DNA of 43,609 nt from Chlamydiota bacterium (GCA_013287915.1 JABDCX010000003.1:1-43609), one strand, 5' to 3'; positions 11,101-19,301 are shown, counted from the stretch's first letter. The notes: generated by a model not told the origin, from the letters alone. Translations and numbers: made by a program.

Positions 11101-12885
11101 GATTTAAGTGTGCCGGATCGCTATCCTGTCGTAGCACAACCCCTGGCGAATCAGACGGCTTATACTGGAACGCCTTTTGTATATGCTTTTACCAGCAATT
11201 CATTCACCGACGCAGATAATGATTTGCTAAGCTATTCTGCACGATTAGTAGGTAGTAGTTCAGGTTTACCCGGCTGGTTGAATTTCGATCCCGTTCTTCG
11301 CCAATTCTATGGAACTCCATTTGGAAGAGGGGTCTATCCCATTCAAGTGACAGCAAATGATGAAAATGGAGGTGTCGTTTCCAACACATTTACAATCACA
11401 GTCCCTAGTAGTCCTCCAGTTGTAATCAACCCGATTGGAACGCAGACTGTTGGCGCTGGGATTGCTTTCAGTTACACATTTAATTCTAATACTTTTTACG
11501 ATGTAGATAACGATCCGTTGACTTATTCAACAGGTACATTGCCAGCTTTCCTTGCTTTCAATCCTGCAACGAGAACTTTTAGTGGGGTACCGCATAGCGT
11601 GGACATTGGAACCTATACGATCACTTTGCAGGCTCAAGCAACTGGTGGAAATGTTTCGACAACATTCAGTTTAAGTGTCTTGAGTTCTACTAATAGCAAT
11701 CCGCCTGTCTTGATCGAGCAAATTCCAGATCTTTCCATCACCTCAGGCATTCCATTCAATAAAACCATCAGCTCTAAAACATTTGAAGACCCTCAGCATC
11801 TTAATTTAACCTACACAGCAACCTTAGAAGGGGGCAATCCTTTGCCCTACGGTTTAGATTTTAATGCAAATACCCTGACATTATCCGGCACGGTCCCTAC
11901 GCCGCAAACCATGCGGATTACCATTAAAGCCGCAGACGTTTACGGAGCATTTGCCATTGATACGTTCACATTAACGGTGATGGACGGAACAAAATATCCA
12001 CCCATCGTTCTTAACCCATTGCCAGATGTTCCTGCAACCGTTGGCACTCCATTCTTTATGGAAGTACCGCAAAATACATTTAAAGACCTTAATGGTGACC
12101 AATTAATTGTCTCCGTGGAACAATCAGGGGGATTACCGCTACCAGGTTGGTTGAAATGGGATGCGGCTAAATTTTCATTTTCTGGGACACCTGGACACTT
12201 TGATACGAATACCTATTCAAATCGGCAGGTTACCATCAATGTGTGGGCCAAAGATAATGTAGGGAGCGTCAAGACTAGCTTTATTATCTCCGTTGGCGGG
12301 GAATCGTTCTGGGCATTGTTTATTAAATATGGCTTTAGCTTTGCATCGGCGGGAGTTTCTGCTTATGGGCTTTGGAAACAAAGAGCCTTGATATGGAATT
12401 ACCTTTGTAAAAACAAATATCAAAAACCGATAGAAAGAGCGATCGTTGGTCAAGACTATAACCGTGACATGCAACTTGAGCATAAAAAAATAAAAGAAGT
12501 TCGGGCCTATAGCGGGGATGAGCCATTGCCCCAACAACAGCTTTTGCCAGACGGTTTGTCTTATGAGTATGGTGCAATTAGTGGAACTCCAACGGCTAAA
12601 GATTTGGGTCTCTTTACCGTGCGTGTTTTTGATTATGATGGGTATATTAATGAAGAATTTTATTTAATCATCAAAAATGATTCAACGGATCCCGATCCGG
12701 AGAAACAGCCTTCTTGTTTCATAGCTGCACAAGCGAAGCTTTCTCAAATGCGCACTTTGTTTCATTCAAGCAGAGAGCATAATGAGGAATTAGGAGTGGG
12801 TTGTTTAGGAAGACTGAAAAAACACTTACCCACAGAATTTCCGATGAGAAAGTTAAGCAATACTCACGATGATACAAAATCCTAG
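8182..12885 (+). CDS. Giant LVIVD-propeller / cadherin-like membrane protein, copy 3
   Basis: The ATG at 8182 is chosen over an in-frame TTG at 8167 because GGAGG (8172-8176) sits 5 nt upstream of it and would lie inside the gene otherwise. The product has 1567 residues. The N-terminal region (1-~430) is the only complete example of this module in the window. A hydrophobic segment follows near 432-447, then a propeller (~500-850), five cadherin/He_PIG-like domains beginning near residues 886, 980, 1076, 1171 and 1270, a membrane segment (~1378-1400), and a sixth small Ig-like domain (~1418-1500) with the GTPTAKDLGLFTVRV signature. Because Ig-like domains lie on both sides of the membrane segment, the topology is not obvious. 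Separated from copy 2 by 109 bp with a possible promoter. No enzyme motif was seen. Confidence 0.8.
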   Translation: MSINLEKFSNTAGLNFFAKQACHAADRLTELTFHVLDGATTSLGRLLPDLRPRSVGDVVLQTKQKGSALFGTPGGDVLIEISQDQKGYYIFKAVGETLEPIVIYEGKKKTSGAAWEVKVSTYVQQVVKLADSVSYGETARRWKGETFTALKEKFVADGLLRKRGGEVLLKLPGEDLLTFDGAQASLKAEIVLKRFYQRRKTEVEEIQSRPWELLNNLFVGYLYFSGYALAPWVDDHVMLPHQRAEMEDEKARRMTADGFLDNHELTEMAKHPGLRDRVISIAEAEADAGDGKLLSQLDNVTFQPDGYSQTFKYEGKSYAEQHVFAGENEAHSLMVCPEKGFCEEFITEQTPTNLIYTQKRHDFDKIHVQKATFTKEGAEWKLTTQENYEEGRVLRLPDRSFASTILDQSHQLVAHAAKIYLATMITQQSRKMALIGSLFHLVSQTKAASVPEARHVNAVRLDSMMKRRAAITVITPLPYLTATVGVPFVEQINLPTYYQLSIPNDNLDLSITQANGSAAPSWLSMNMGDLSLIKSMYLTSHSRDVFVSGNYAYIAGDTSFQMVDISNPGSPIVVGSYTNPRIGGELGGFVFVKGNYAYYGDIFFENFGTGVAIHVLDVSNPASISSQATFYNAMISHAMTQSGNYIFIGQYDSSASNDTLTIIDITNPINPFQVSSISWPTLGGSITDINIYNNYAYVSDYYYLCIVDISNPSNPALVRTISINALGGWVTATLARDNFLFVTAGPSLQIYNNTQISNPVLVSTVYLGPQATTHYATANSMILEGNYLYVFCYEQGLKVVNVEDPLNPSLVTTFNTVGSAVNGFLSQNNVFVADDLAGLTIINTQQRKLSGTPTVADRGLLLLDATAADGLGNTVVEPVAIHIGSISITTIPNQQVYVGSSMLFTLPAGTFEYPGATFTYTATLVGGAPLPLCINFDSGTRTFIFAPQSGDQNTYRIQVAVDDGYGGTSSTTFDLSVPDRYPVVAQPLANQTAYTGTPFVYAFTSNSFTDADNDLLSYSARLVGSSSGLPGWLNFDPVLRQFYGTPFGRGVYPIQVTANDENGGVVSNTFTITVPSSPPVVINPIGTQTVGAGIAFSYTFNSNTFYDVDNDPLTYSTGTLPAFLAFNPATRTFSGVPHSVDIGTYTITLQAQATGGNVSTTFSLSVLSSTNSNPPVLIEQIPDLSITSGIPFNKTISSKTFEDPQHLNLTYTATLEGGNPLPYGLDFNANTLTLSGTVPTPQTMRITIKAADVYGAFAIDTFTLTVMDGTKYPPIVLNPLPDVPATVGTPFFMEVPQNTFKDLNGDQLIVSVEQSGGLPLPGWLKWDAAKFSFSGTPGHFDTNTYSNRQVTINVWAKDNVGSVKTSFIISVGGESFWALFIKYGFSFASAGVSAYGLWKQRALIWNYLCKNKYQKPIERAIVGQDYNRDMQLEHKKIKEVRAYSGDEPLPQQQLLPDGLSYEYGAISGTPTAKDLGLFTVRVFDYDGYINEEFYLIIKNDSTDPDPEKQPSCFIAAQAKLSQMRTLFHSSREHNEELGVGCLGRLKKHLPTEFPMRKLSNTHDDTKS

Positions 12886-13076
12886 GTAATGAAGCTATCC
12901 TTATGATACTGTGAGGTAAAATCAATCTTCATAACACTTTCAGCACGGGCAATATGCGTGGTATTCCCTCCACGTTTAATTTCCCATGGGTGTCCACCGA
13001 CTGTTTTTTGGGAATGCTTCCCATCAATCCAATCTGCAAATTCCTCATAGTAGCTATATTGCTGAATGATTGACAA
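12882..13076 (-). pseudogene. Short orphan coding remnant
   Basis: On the minus strand a 64-codon frame reads through the gap between copy 3 and the next gene. It contains a protein-like stretch, FADWIDGKH followed by GGHPWEIKRGGNTTHI, which looks like a conserved motif rather than chance translation. A stop codon lies directly upstream of its TTG, there is no ribosome site, and the frame ends soon after the motif, so this is probably a fragment of a larger gene. It overlaps the 3' end of the giant gene by 4 nt. I do not recognise the family. A chance frame cannot be excluded. Confidence 0.35.
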
Positions 13077-13100
13077 CTATTGAAAAGGGGATTAAATGGC

Positions 13101-13745
13101 ATGACAATGTTTAGTAGAGTCTTAGATTTTTCAAGTGGTTTGGTACAAAAGCTATTTTTTCCCCAAGCCCACTTGACTTTTGAGGAATCTCCGCTATTTG
13201 ATGCAAGTGCCTGGAAAAACTATTATCATTTCGATGTTGTTGATGTACCTGTCCCGATGGATCTTCAGCAACGTTTGGATCAGCCATGTCCTCATTGGGG
13301 GCAATTTAAGGTTAGGCAAACACATCTTTTATGTCTGGTTCCTGGGGGAGTGACCAGTCAAAAAATATGGCATATGGCTCAAGCGGGGAACTTGTCTACT
13401 TCTGTGGAAGATAAAACGCTTCCTCCAAACCCATATTGGATTTTAATCACGACAAAAATCTTGCCAGACAGTCGATCTAAGAGTTTGCTAGAGCAAAAAA
13501 GAGATTTAGAAGTATTTGGCTACGCTATTCCCACCGTCTTAGAAGCTTCGGTTGCTAAACTTGCTTTGCAGGCATCTAAAAAGGTACAGATTTATCCATA
13601 TCCAGCTGGATGTACTAGATGCCAAGAAGAAGTAGATGGGTTTCCTGTGGCAATAGGGAGCCAGGATGAACAACATTTGCTTGCGATTTTCAACGAATGG
13701 AACGGCCTCTCTGGCTTTGCTGCCGTCTGTAGAGCTTTGAATTGA
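13101..13745 (+). CDS. Unrecognised protein
   Basis: A 214-residue protein, starting at the ATG at 13101. An AAGGGG site ends 10 nt upstream, and a TTG at 13080 upstream of that site is therefore rejected; the ATG at 13107 is a weaker alternative. There is no signal peptide and no clear membrane span. The chain is mixed alpha/beta with a CPHWGQ motif near residue 65 and a CTRCQEEVDGF motif near 170, whose cysteines are spaced CxxC. That could bind a metal, but a single pair is weak evidence. It sits between the giant surface-protein array and a convergent Nudix gene, with only 42 bp to the latter. Function unknown. Confidence 0.6.
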   Translation: MTMFSRVLDFSSGLVQKLFFPQAHLTFEESPLFDASAWKNYYHFDVVDVPVPMDLQQRLDQPCPHWGQFKVRQTHLLCLVPGGVTSQKIWHMAQAGNLSTSVEDKTLPPNPYWILITTKILPDSRSKSLLEQKRDLEVFGYAIPTVLEASVAKLALQASKKVQIYPYPAGCTRCQEEVDGFPVAIGSQDEQHLLAIFNEWNGLSGFAAVCRALN

Positions 13746-13787
13746 ACTGCTCTTACGCAAATTCAACGTCTGATAATTTACGTTATG

Positions 13788-14213
13788 TTAGGTTTGCGAG
13801 GGATGCTTTTGCAGAAATTGCCAGAGAAAGTTGGAGCATTGCTCCGCGGAAAGCGTTTTGGGATCGACCCATATAGGGTCAAACTCTCTTGTTGGTTGTT
13901 CTTTCATGGGTCGAAAACCTTCAATTCCGTAAATCAGTCCGATCTGGAAGAATGTATAGGGCTCGGTTGATGTTGTTTCTGGGACTGCGATTGTCGTTGT
14001 TAGATTATCTATGAGATGAAAGGAATCGAATTCAAAGGAGATTTCCTCGGCTAGTTCGCGCCGTAAGGCTTGTTCAAGCGACTCTCCAAATTCAATTCCG
14101 CCCCCGGGAAAATCGAACTTGCCAGCGTAAGGGCCTTTTTTTTGCTGAACCAGAAGTAGGTCCCGGTCTTTTGCTACAAAGGCGTAGACACCTACTCTGG
14201 TGATTTTTTGCAT
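13788..14213 (-). CDS. Nudix hydrolase
   Basis: A 141-residue single-domain protein. The Nudix box is at residues 38-60: G38, E44, R52-E53 and E56-E57 are in register with the consensus Gx5Ex7REUxEExGU, but the late glycine is Ser59. These glutamates bind the divalent metal that cleaves nucleoside-diphosphate-linked substrates. N-terminal GVYAFVAKDRDLLLVQQ and KFDFPGGG are typical of the fold. The substrate cannot be told from the sequence; MutT-like housecleaning or another NDP-X substrate are possible. The length is normal for the family. It is read divergently from the large helical protein gene, across an AT-rich gap of 224 bp. Confidence 0.85.
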   Translation of the reverse strand: MQKITRVGVYAFVAKDRDLLLVQQKKGPYAGKFDFPGGGIEFGESLEQALRRELAEEISFEFDSFHLIDNLTTTIAVPETTSTEPYTFFQIGLIYGIEGFRPMKEQPTREFDPIWVDPKTLSAEQCSNFLWQFLQKHPSQT

Positions 14214-14355
14214 GCAGATCCTAGGGAATAACCGTAACAGAAAAATAGACTCTCCTTAAGTATTTTGTCAAGAGCTCTCCAGGCAGGACTCCCCTGTTTT
14301 CACGTATTTTGTAAAATTTTATATTACGTCATAAAAAATAACAAGAATTTATCTA

Positions 14356-14384
14356 TTTACATTAAATTCGATATTAAATATAAT
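14356..14384 (+). promoter_or_regulatory. Near-consensus sigma-70-type promoter
   Basis: TTTACA (14356-14361) and a perfect TATAAT (14379-14384) are separated by 17 nt, 53 nt before the ATG at 14438. The whole 14214-14437 gap is very AT-rich. I see no terminator or repeat in the rest of the gap. Confidence 0.7.
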
Positions 14385-14437
14385 TTTCGGATAATGTAGT
14401 TTATTTTTATTTAATACTCAAAAATATTGGCTTTAAT

Positions 14438-16450
14438 ATGAACGATGTAAATGTAAACAGGAATGTAGAAGAAGCAGCATATGTCGACTTGAACAAAATA
14501 AAGTTGGCTCTTGCATCAAAGCGACAAACAAGTTCTCCTAACCGACAACCAACTCAGAAATCATGGATCCGTGTAGCAGAGCTCCTTGTTGGTGAATTGT
14601 CTCAGGGACATGCTGCGCGCCAGACTGAACTCGAGTTGATTGAAAAGCAAATTGCGGTGTTGAGTGGGGAGATTCAAAATGGTAGGGCTGGCAGAGGTAA
14701 AGTGACCTCTATTTTGGATTCGTGTGAAGAAATCGTTGGGGTCGCCAGGCCGATTCTCAAATTGTATCCTTCAACACAGAACACACTCGCGCTTTTTATT
14801 GAAGCCTGTAAACAGCGAGCTGCTTGGGAAGCAACAAAAGAAAACTGCCCTAATGAAGCGCCAATGCGACTGTTGCAAAGTATGCCAACCTCTGAACCTC
14901 CAATCATGTGCGATCAGCCTTTAACAAAAACAATGGCTGCTCAGGTACAACAAATGATCGAAAATTTCGACAAAATGTTGGAAGGTTTTGCGTCGGTTAG
15001 AAGCGGAATGGTTTCTAGTTTGCATTCCATTACTTTAAAAGCTCGAAACGAATATGCAGCTCAGTTGGCAAGCCATTTAGTGGATGAGATCATGAATAAA
15101 GATAGTTCTCTTTCAGAACAAACACGCAACATTAATCGCGCCTTAGCGCTTTTCCCCCTGACAGAAAAAGTAGAGCCCGAAACTGAGCCTTTACGTCGAA
15201 AACTAGGTAAAGCGATTGTGGCAATTACGAAGAGGCAGGTACAAGATAAGTTGGCGCAGATCAGAGAAAATAAAGACATGAAAACCAAACTGATGAAAGC
15301 AGACGAAATTGGTGAACTTATTGATCATTTGAGAATGAATCGTACTTTCTTTTGTTTTAGGGAGGATGTGTTTAATGATCTGAATAGATGGGAAGCTGAG
15401 ATGATTCGCTTATTCCCTGTTGAGCAAAACCAAGATATGATTCAAATTCGGAGATTAGTCATTCTAAGCAACGATCTCAGAGGTTTAATCCTCTACTCGA
15501 TGAAAAGAGATGATCAAGGGAATGTCTTGCCCGAGTGTCAAGAGCGACTTCAAACTTGGGATGATCATGTCAGAAGTTTACGCCAAGAGATATCTGCTTT
15601 AGAAAGATTGCCTCGCGGCCATGATTTTCAACGGATTAAGAAAGCAACGGCAGATTTGCATCATTTAGGCACAAAGATATTTGAGGTATTTGCAAAGGAA
15701 AGAGTTGCCGGAGAATTTACTGATATTGCTCTCGTTCACCTCAATCGAGCAGAAAAAGGTCTTAAGGAATTAAATACAAATCGCCCTCGCAGTCAAATCT
15801 GGATCGGTTCTAATCTCCTTTTAAAAATGCAAGAAAATAAGGCAAAGCGCGTCGGTATAGAAAACGCAGATATCGACACAACCTATTTTGAGTTGGATGG
15901 TGCGTTTAAACAGTTTAGTTCTGCAGCGGCAGCGGGCCATACAGCAGCTCAAATTCAAATCGCTGTTGATAGTTTTGATATCTCCGAAAAAGAGCAGCCG
16001 GCCGAAGTGCAAATCTTGAGTGAGCTGCTACTGATTAAAAGTCGCTTGAAAGCCCTCAATTTCTTTGATGCACCGGTAGCTGGTTTGAAATTTACAAACA
16101 AACCTTCTAGCGAAGGATCTGGCAGTTTTGTTCTAGATCCGCCAGAGAGATCTCCACAAGCAAACTCAAATGGGCTAGACGAGGCAGGAGAAACGATTCG
16201 AAGCTATCTATTCCGCTTTTATGAAGGGAAGCGCGCAGATATGTCAGAAAGAAGCCTTTTAGGTTCTCAAGTGCGACCTGAAAAAATTCTCGACGCATCG
16301 CAACTAAAGCCCCTAAAGAAAGACGAACTGATAGAATTGATCGACAAGCTTTATCAACTAGCTGTCGACATAAAATCTACAGAAAAACTCTCGCAACCCG
16401 AATTTGAAGAGATTGAGCTGCAAATAGAGTGTCTCAAGAATCTTCTCTAA
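14438..16450 (+). CDS. Large helical protein of unknown function (family member A)
   Basis: A 670-residue protein, strongly helical, without signal peptide or membrane span. It is a paralogue of the gene at 39549-40826. Shared parts are an N-terminal module (residues ~43-130, with VARPIL at 102-107 and an EACK motif), a helical part with a KARNEYAAQL / VKNDYLNEF correspondence, and a C-terminal module with EGKRAD (596-601) followed by a long amphipathic helix pair. The middle (~250-560) is longer here. No catalytic motif was found. There is no good ribosome site before the ATG, but a near-consensus promoter lies upstream. The promoter strength, soluble helical build and accessory location would fit a secreted effector, but this is only inference. 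Confidence 0.75.
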   Translation: MNDVNVNRNVEEAAYVDLNKIKLALASKRQTSSPNRQPTQKSWIRVAELLVGELSQGHAARQTELELIEKQIAVLSGEIQNGRAGRGKVTSILDSCEEIVGVARPILKLYPSTQNTLALFIEACKQRAAWEATKENCPNEAPMRLLQSMPTSEPPIMCDQPLTKTMAAQVQQMIENFDKMLEGFASVRSGMVSSLHSITLKARNEYAAQLASHLVDEIMNKDSSLSEQTRNINRALALFPLTEKVEPETEPLRRKLGKAIVAITKRQVQDKLAQIRENKDMKTKLMKADEIGELIDHLRMNRTFFCFREDVFNDLNRWEAEMIRLFPVEQNQDMIQIRRLVILSNDLRGLILYSMKRDDQGNVLPECQERLQTWDDHVRSLRQEISALERLPRGHDFQRIKKATADLHHLGTKIFEVFAKERVAGEFTDIALVHLNRAEKGLKELNTNRPRSQIWIGSNLLLKMQENKAKRVGIENADIDTTYFELDGAFKQFSSAAAAGHTAAQIQIAVDSFDISEKEQPAEVQILSELLLIKSRLKALNFFDAPVAGLKFTNKPSSEGSGSFVLDPPERSPQANSNGLDEAGETIRSYLFRFYEGKRADMSERSLLGSQVRPEKILDASQLKPLKKDELIELIDKLYQLAVDIKSTEKLSQPEFEEIELQIECLKNLL

Positions 16451-16489
16451 TATAAAAGCGCGCCTGTTCTAAAGAACTAACGGGTTGAT

Positions 16490-16518
16490 TTGCAATCTAA
16501 TATATAGAGTGGTATCCT
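16490..16518 (+). promoter_or_regulatory. Probable promoter of the Myb/SANT-like gene
   Basis: TTGCAA (16490-16495) and TATCCT (16513-16518) are separated by 17 nt, 44 nt before the ATG at 16563. GAGG (16552-16555) is the ribosome site. Confidence 0.45.
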
Positions 16519-16562
16519 CTGTCATCGAAATGATTTCCAGATTAAACTTGTGAGGTAATGAC

Positions 16563-17177
16563 ATGGTGTCAAATAGTCAAAGTCTTGGCCGAATCAACTG
16601 GGTCGTAGAGGGTGAACCGGGATCGATTAATAAGAAGACGGCGGAGCCTATACAATTCAAACCTTTTGAATCTATCAGAACATGGTTGAAACCTGAATTG
16701 CAGCAGCAATTTTTATGGTTGAACAATTCCCCATCTGATTCGCATCGGTATCAGAAGCTTTGGTCGGATGTTAAGGGTCCTTCGATCCCTCCAGCTGAAG
16801 CCAAGCAGCCGAGTTCAAATGCTCCAGAAATTTCAAATCGCTGGAAATTAGCCGATGAGATACAGTTAGTGTTTCTGCTCACACAACCCACCAAAGCCAG
16901 TACTAAGGAACGTGCTTGGCAACAGGTCGCGAACGCTATGAAGCCACATCGAAGCGTAAGTGCATGTAAACTCCATTTTCTTAGACTTAAAAATTCAAAT
17001 CGCCTCCAGAGCATCATAGAGGCATCAAAGAATACATCTTCTCCCATTACCATAGTAGGGAATATAGAAGGTTTCCAGGCCTTTAGAGAGACCTTTTGTC
17101 TCCACGAGAATAACCATTCAAATAAGAAAATGAAGATGACAGAAGAAACTAGCCCAGAAGCGGGAATGGATCTTTGA
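16563..17177 (+). CDS. Protein with possible Myb/SANT-like motif
   Basis: A 204-residue protein starting at ATG 16563 with GAGG 7 nt upstream. Residues ~92-143 follow a Myb/SANT-like pattern: W94 with the acidic ADE at 97-99, W119 in AWQQVANAM, then R130, C135 and F139 in a HFLRL helix, as in the W..ED / W..IA / R....C..R pattern of eukaryotic Myb repeats. The spacing W94-W119 is about six residues longer than the classical repeat, so the assignment is tentative. The N-terminal part has ESIRTWLKPELQQQF and a tryptophan-rich stretch. The C-terminus has a short basic patch NKKMKM (187-192). There is no signal peptide or membrane span. If the motif is real, the protein could bind DNA in the bacterium or, as a secreted effector, in the host nucleus. 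Confidence 0.5.
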   Translation: MVSNSQSLGRINWVVEGEPGSINKKTAEPIQFKPFESIRTWLKPELQQQFLWLNNSPSDSHRYQKLWSDVKGPSIPPAEAKQPSSNAPEISNRWKLADEIQLVFLLTQPTKASTKERAWQQVANAMKPHRSVSACKLHFLRLKNSNRLQSIIEASKNTSSPITIVGNIEGFQAFRETFCLHENNHSNKKMKMTEETSPEAGMDL

Positions 17178-17186
17178 AAAGAGGTT

Positions 17187-17215
17187 TTGCATTAATTCGC
17201 TCCCTCGTTTATCGT
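17187..17215 (+). promoter_or_regulatory. Possible promoter of the aldolase gene
   Basis: TTGCAT (17187-17192) and TATCGT (17210-17215) are separated by 17 nt. The -10 is a weak match. The GAGAGGGG ribosome site follows at about 17234-17242. Confidence 0.3.
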
Positions 17216-17245
17216 GAGATTTTCAAGATTTAATGAGAGAGGGGT

Positions 17246-18319
17246 ATGTCAACGTTTACATCTATCCAAGACTTGCTCGGCAATGATGCCGATCCTCTTT
17301 TGTCCCATAAGTGTACAGCAGTTCCAAAAGAGCAGCTCCATGTGCCAAATGCGCGCTGGATCGAAGAGATCTGGCTCCCCTCTGACCGCAATATCCGCGT
17401 GTTGCGCAATTTAAGCGCCTTGTTTAACCATGGGCGCTTAAGTGGGACTGGCTATCTTTCGATTTTGCCTGTTGACCAAGGAATTGAACATTCTGCAGGA
17501 GCTTCTTTCTCGCCCAATCCAATCTATTTCGATCCTGAAAACATCGTGAAATTGGCTCTAGAAGCCGGTTGCAATGGGGTTGCTTCGACGCGTGGAGTGC
17601 TAGGATGTGTGGCGCGGAAATATGCGCATAAAATCCCCTTCATCATGAAAATCAACCACAATGAACTCTTGTCTTACCCTAACACTTATGACCAAATTCT
17701 TTTTGCAGGTGTTCATGAAGCCTATGACATGGGCGCTGTTGCTATTGGAGCCACCATCTATTTTGGTTCCCCTGAGAGCCATCGTCAGATCCAAGAAGTC
17801 AGTAAGGCATTTGCTTTGGCACACGATCTGGGGATGGCGACGATTCTATGGTGCTATTTGCGCAATCCTGCTTTTAAAATTGGAGATAAGGATTACCACA
17901 ACAGCGCCGATTTAACCGGGCAAGCAGATCACCTTGGCGCAACGATTGGGGCTGATATTGTAAAGCAAAAGCTCCCCACTCTCAATGGTGGCTATGCCGC
18001 TCTCAACAAAGAAAAAAAGGGATATGGCAAGTACACAGAAGAGATGTACACAAAACTATGCTCAGACCATCCGATCGATTTGTGCCGTTATCAAGTTCTC
18101 AATGGGTACAATGGACGTATCGGCCTGATTAACTCCGGTGGCGAATCGGGGAAAAATGATAAAGCTGATGCCGTTAAAACGGCTGTGATCAACAAGCGCG
18201 CAGGTGGCATGGGGTTGATCAGCGGACGCAAAACGTTTCAAAAGCCAATGAAAGAAGGGATTGAGCTCTTTCACCTTATCCAAGACGTGTATCTATGTAA
18301 GGAAGTGACTATCGCCTAA
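17246..18319 (+). CDS. fbaB: Class I fructose-bisphosphate aldolase, DhnA/FbaB type
   Basis: A 357-residue cytosolic enzyme that cleaves fructose 1,6-bisphosphate to dihydroxyacetone phosphate and glyceraldehyde 3-phosphate in glycolysis, and does the reverse in gluconeogenesis. The family is the archaeal/DhnA type also used by Chlamydia. Seen: PVDQGIEH (75-82), MKINHNE (134-140), [19 protein letters not shown] (222-240), where K240 is the expected Schiff-base lysine, SGGESG for phosphate binding, and the near-invariant [17 protein letters not shown] stretch. The length is normal. A GAGAGGGG site lies just before the ATG. It stands alone between accessory genes, 68 bp after the Myb/SANT-like gene. 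Confidence 0.93.
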   Translation: MSTFTSIQDLLGNDADPLLSHKCTAVPKEQLHVPNARWIEEIWLPSDRNIRVLRNLSALFNHGRLSGTGYLSILPVDQGIEHSAGASFSPNPIYFDPENIVKLALEAGCNGVASTRGVLGCVARKYAHKIPFIMKINHNELLSYPNTYDQILFAGVHEAYDMGAVAIGATIYFGSPESHRQIQEVSKAFALAHDLGMATILWCYLRNPAFKIGDKDYHNSADLTGQADHLGATIGADIVKQKLPTLNGGYAALNKEKKGYGKYTEEMYTKLCSDHPIDLCRYQVLNGYNGRIGLINSGGESGKNDKADAVKTAVINKRAGGMGLISGRKTFQKPMKEGIELFHLIQDVYLCKEVTIA

Positions 18320-18370
18320 GAATTGTGTGAGCGTTCTGTCGCGATTCTTTTCTGGAAGTAAACTCCCCTT

Positions 18371-18399
18371 TTGTTGTACTACAGAAATTTGGTTAACTT
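18371..18399 (+). promoter_or_regulatory. Probable promoter of the lipoprotein / Gly-His-rich pair
   Basis: TTGTTG (18371-18376) and TAACTT (18394-18399) are separated by 17 nt, followed by a GAGG ribosome site (18406-18409) and the ATG at 18417. Confidence 0.4.
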
Positions 18400-18416
18400 A
18401 TAGCTGAGGTCACCTT

Positions 18417-19301
18417 ATGCAGTTGCGAAAATTACTTGTGCTGTTTCTTGTTATTTCTACAGCCTGCAACCCTCCCGAAAGTAACGACGAGAAAGCCATT
18501 AAAGAGCGCACGCTAGCATACGAGGGCGCTTTTAACAAAAATGATTCAAGAGCTCTTGCAAATTTATGGGCAGAAGAAGGCTTCTATACCTTGCCGGAAA
18601 GTGGTCAAACTGTGGAAGGAAGAGACGCAATCAGGGACAAATTTGATGCGTTTTTCAAAAAAAGGCCTAAATCGACTCTGGCAATCGCGATTGATTCGAT
18701 CACCTTCCCAAATCCGGATGAAGCAATCGAATCTGCGACTGCTACTATCAGCGAAAAAGATGTCGTTCGCGCCCAAATGACTTACAAAGTGATTTATGAG
18801 AAAATCGATGGGCAATGGCTGATTTCCGAAATTCGGGAAATTCTGAGTGCCAAGCCCCCTAAACCCTCTCCACACCTCAAAGAGCTCGAATGGCTGATTG
18901 GCTCTTGGGTTGACCAAGATCAAGACACAACGATAGACTCCAATTACCAATGGGATCGGTATAAAGTGTTTATCACTCAGCACTTCTCCATCACGGCTGA
19001 AGGGAAATTTGAACTGGAAGGCAAACAAATCATTGGGTGGGATCCCATTAATGAAAAAATCCGCTCCTGGATTTTTGACTCGGATGGTGGTTTTGGCGAG
19101 GGAAACTGGCGCAAAGACGGGAGTCGCTGGATTCTTGAAATTGCCTCAACACTTGCCGACGGAAGAAAAGCATCTGCCGTTTATATCTTCACACCGATCG
19201 ATAAAGACCACTACACAATTCAATCCACTGATAGATCAGTTGGTGGAGAGCTGCTTCCTGATATTGAACCTGTCACGGTTGTTCGAAAGGAGGCGCCATG
19301 A
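18417..19301 (+). CDS. Probable lipoprotein with NTF2-like domain and a planctomycete-like C-terminal domain
   Basis: A 294-residue exported protein. The N-terminus is a short signal ending ISTAC (Cys17), a relaxed lipobox. Residues ~24-145 form an NTF2/SnoaL-like domain (SgcJ/EcaC type), with AYEGAFNKNDSRALANLWAE and the ending YKVIYEKIDGQWLISEI. Residues ~150-294 form a second domain with LEWLIGSWVDQD, IIGWDP, IRSWIFDSDGGFGEG and GGELLPDIEPVTVV. From memory this combination, annotated 'SgcJ/EcaC family oxidoreductase', is common in Planctomycetes. No redox centre is visible, so 'oxidoreductase' is unproven. The stop overlaps the ATG of the next gene by 4 nt, so the two are coupled. Confidence 0.75.
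   Translation: MQLRKLLVLFLVISTACNPPESNDEKAIKERTLAYEGAFNKNDSRALANLWAEEGFYTLPESGQTVEGRDAIRDKFDAFFKKRPKSTLAIAIDSITFPNPDEAIESATATISEKDVVRAQMTYKVIYEKIDGQWLISEIREILSAKPPKPSPHLKELEWLIGSWVDQDQDTTIDSNYQWDRYKVFITQHFSITAEGKFELEGKQIIGWDPINEKIRSWIFDSDGGFGEGNWRKDGSRWILEIASTLADGRKASAVYIFTPIDKDHYTIQSTDRSVGGELLPDIEPVTVVRKEAP

Noticed and set aside
13785-13970. 61-codon plus-strand frame
   Set aside because: Antisense to the C-terminal part of the Nudix gene.
18564-19028. 154-codon minus-strand frame
   Set aside because: Antisense to the lipoprotein gene, whose two domains are recognisable.
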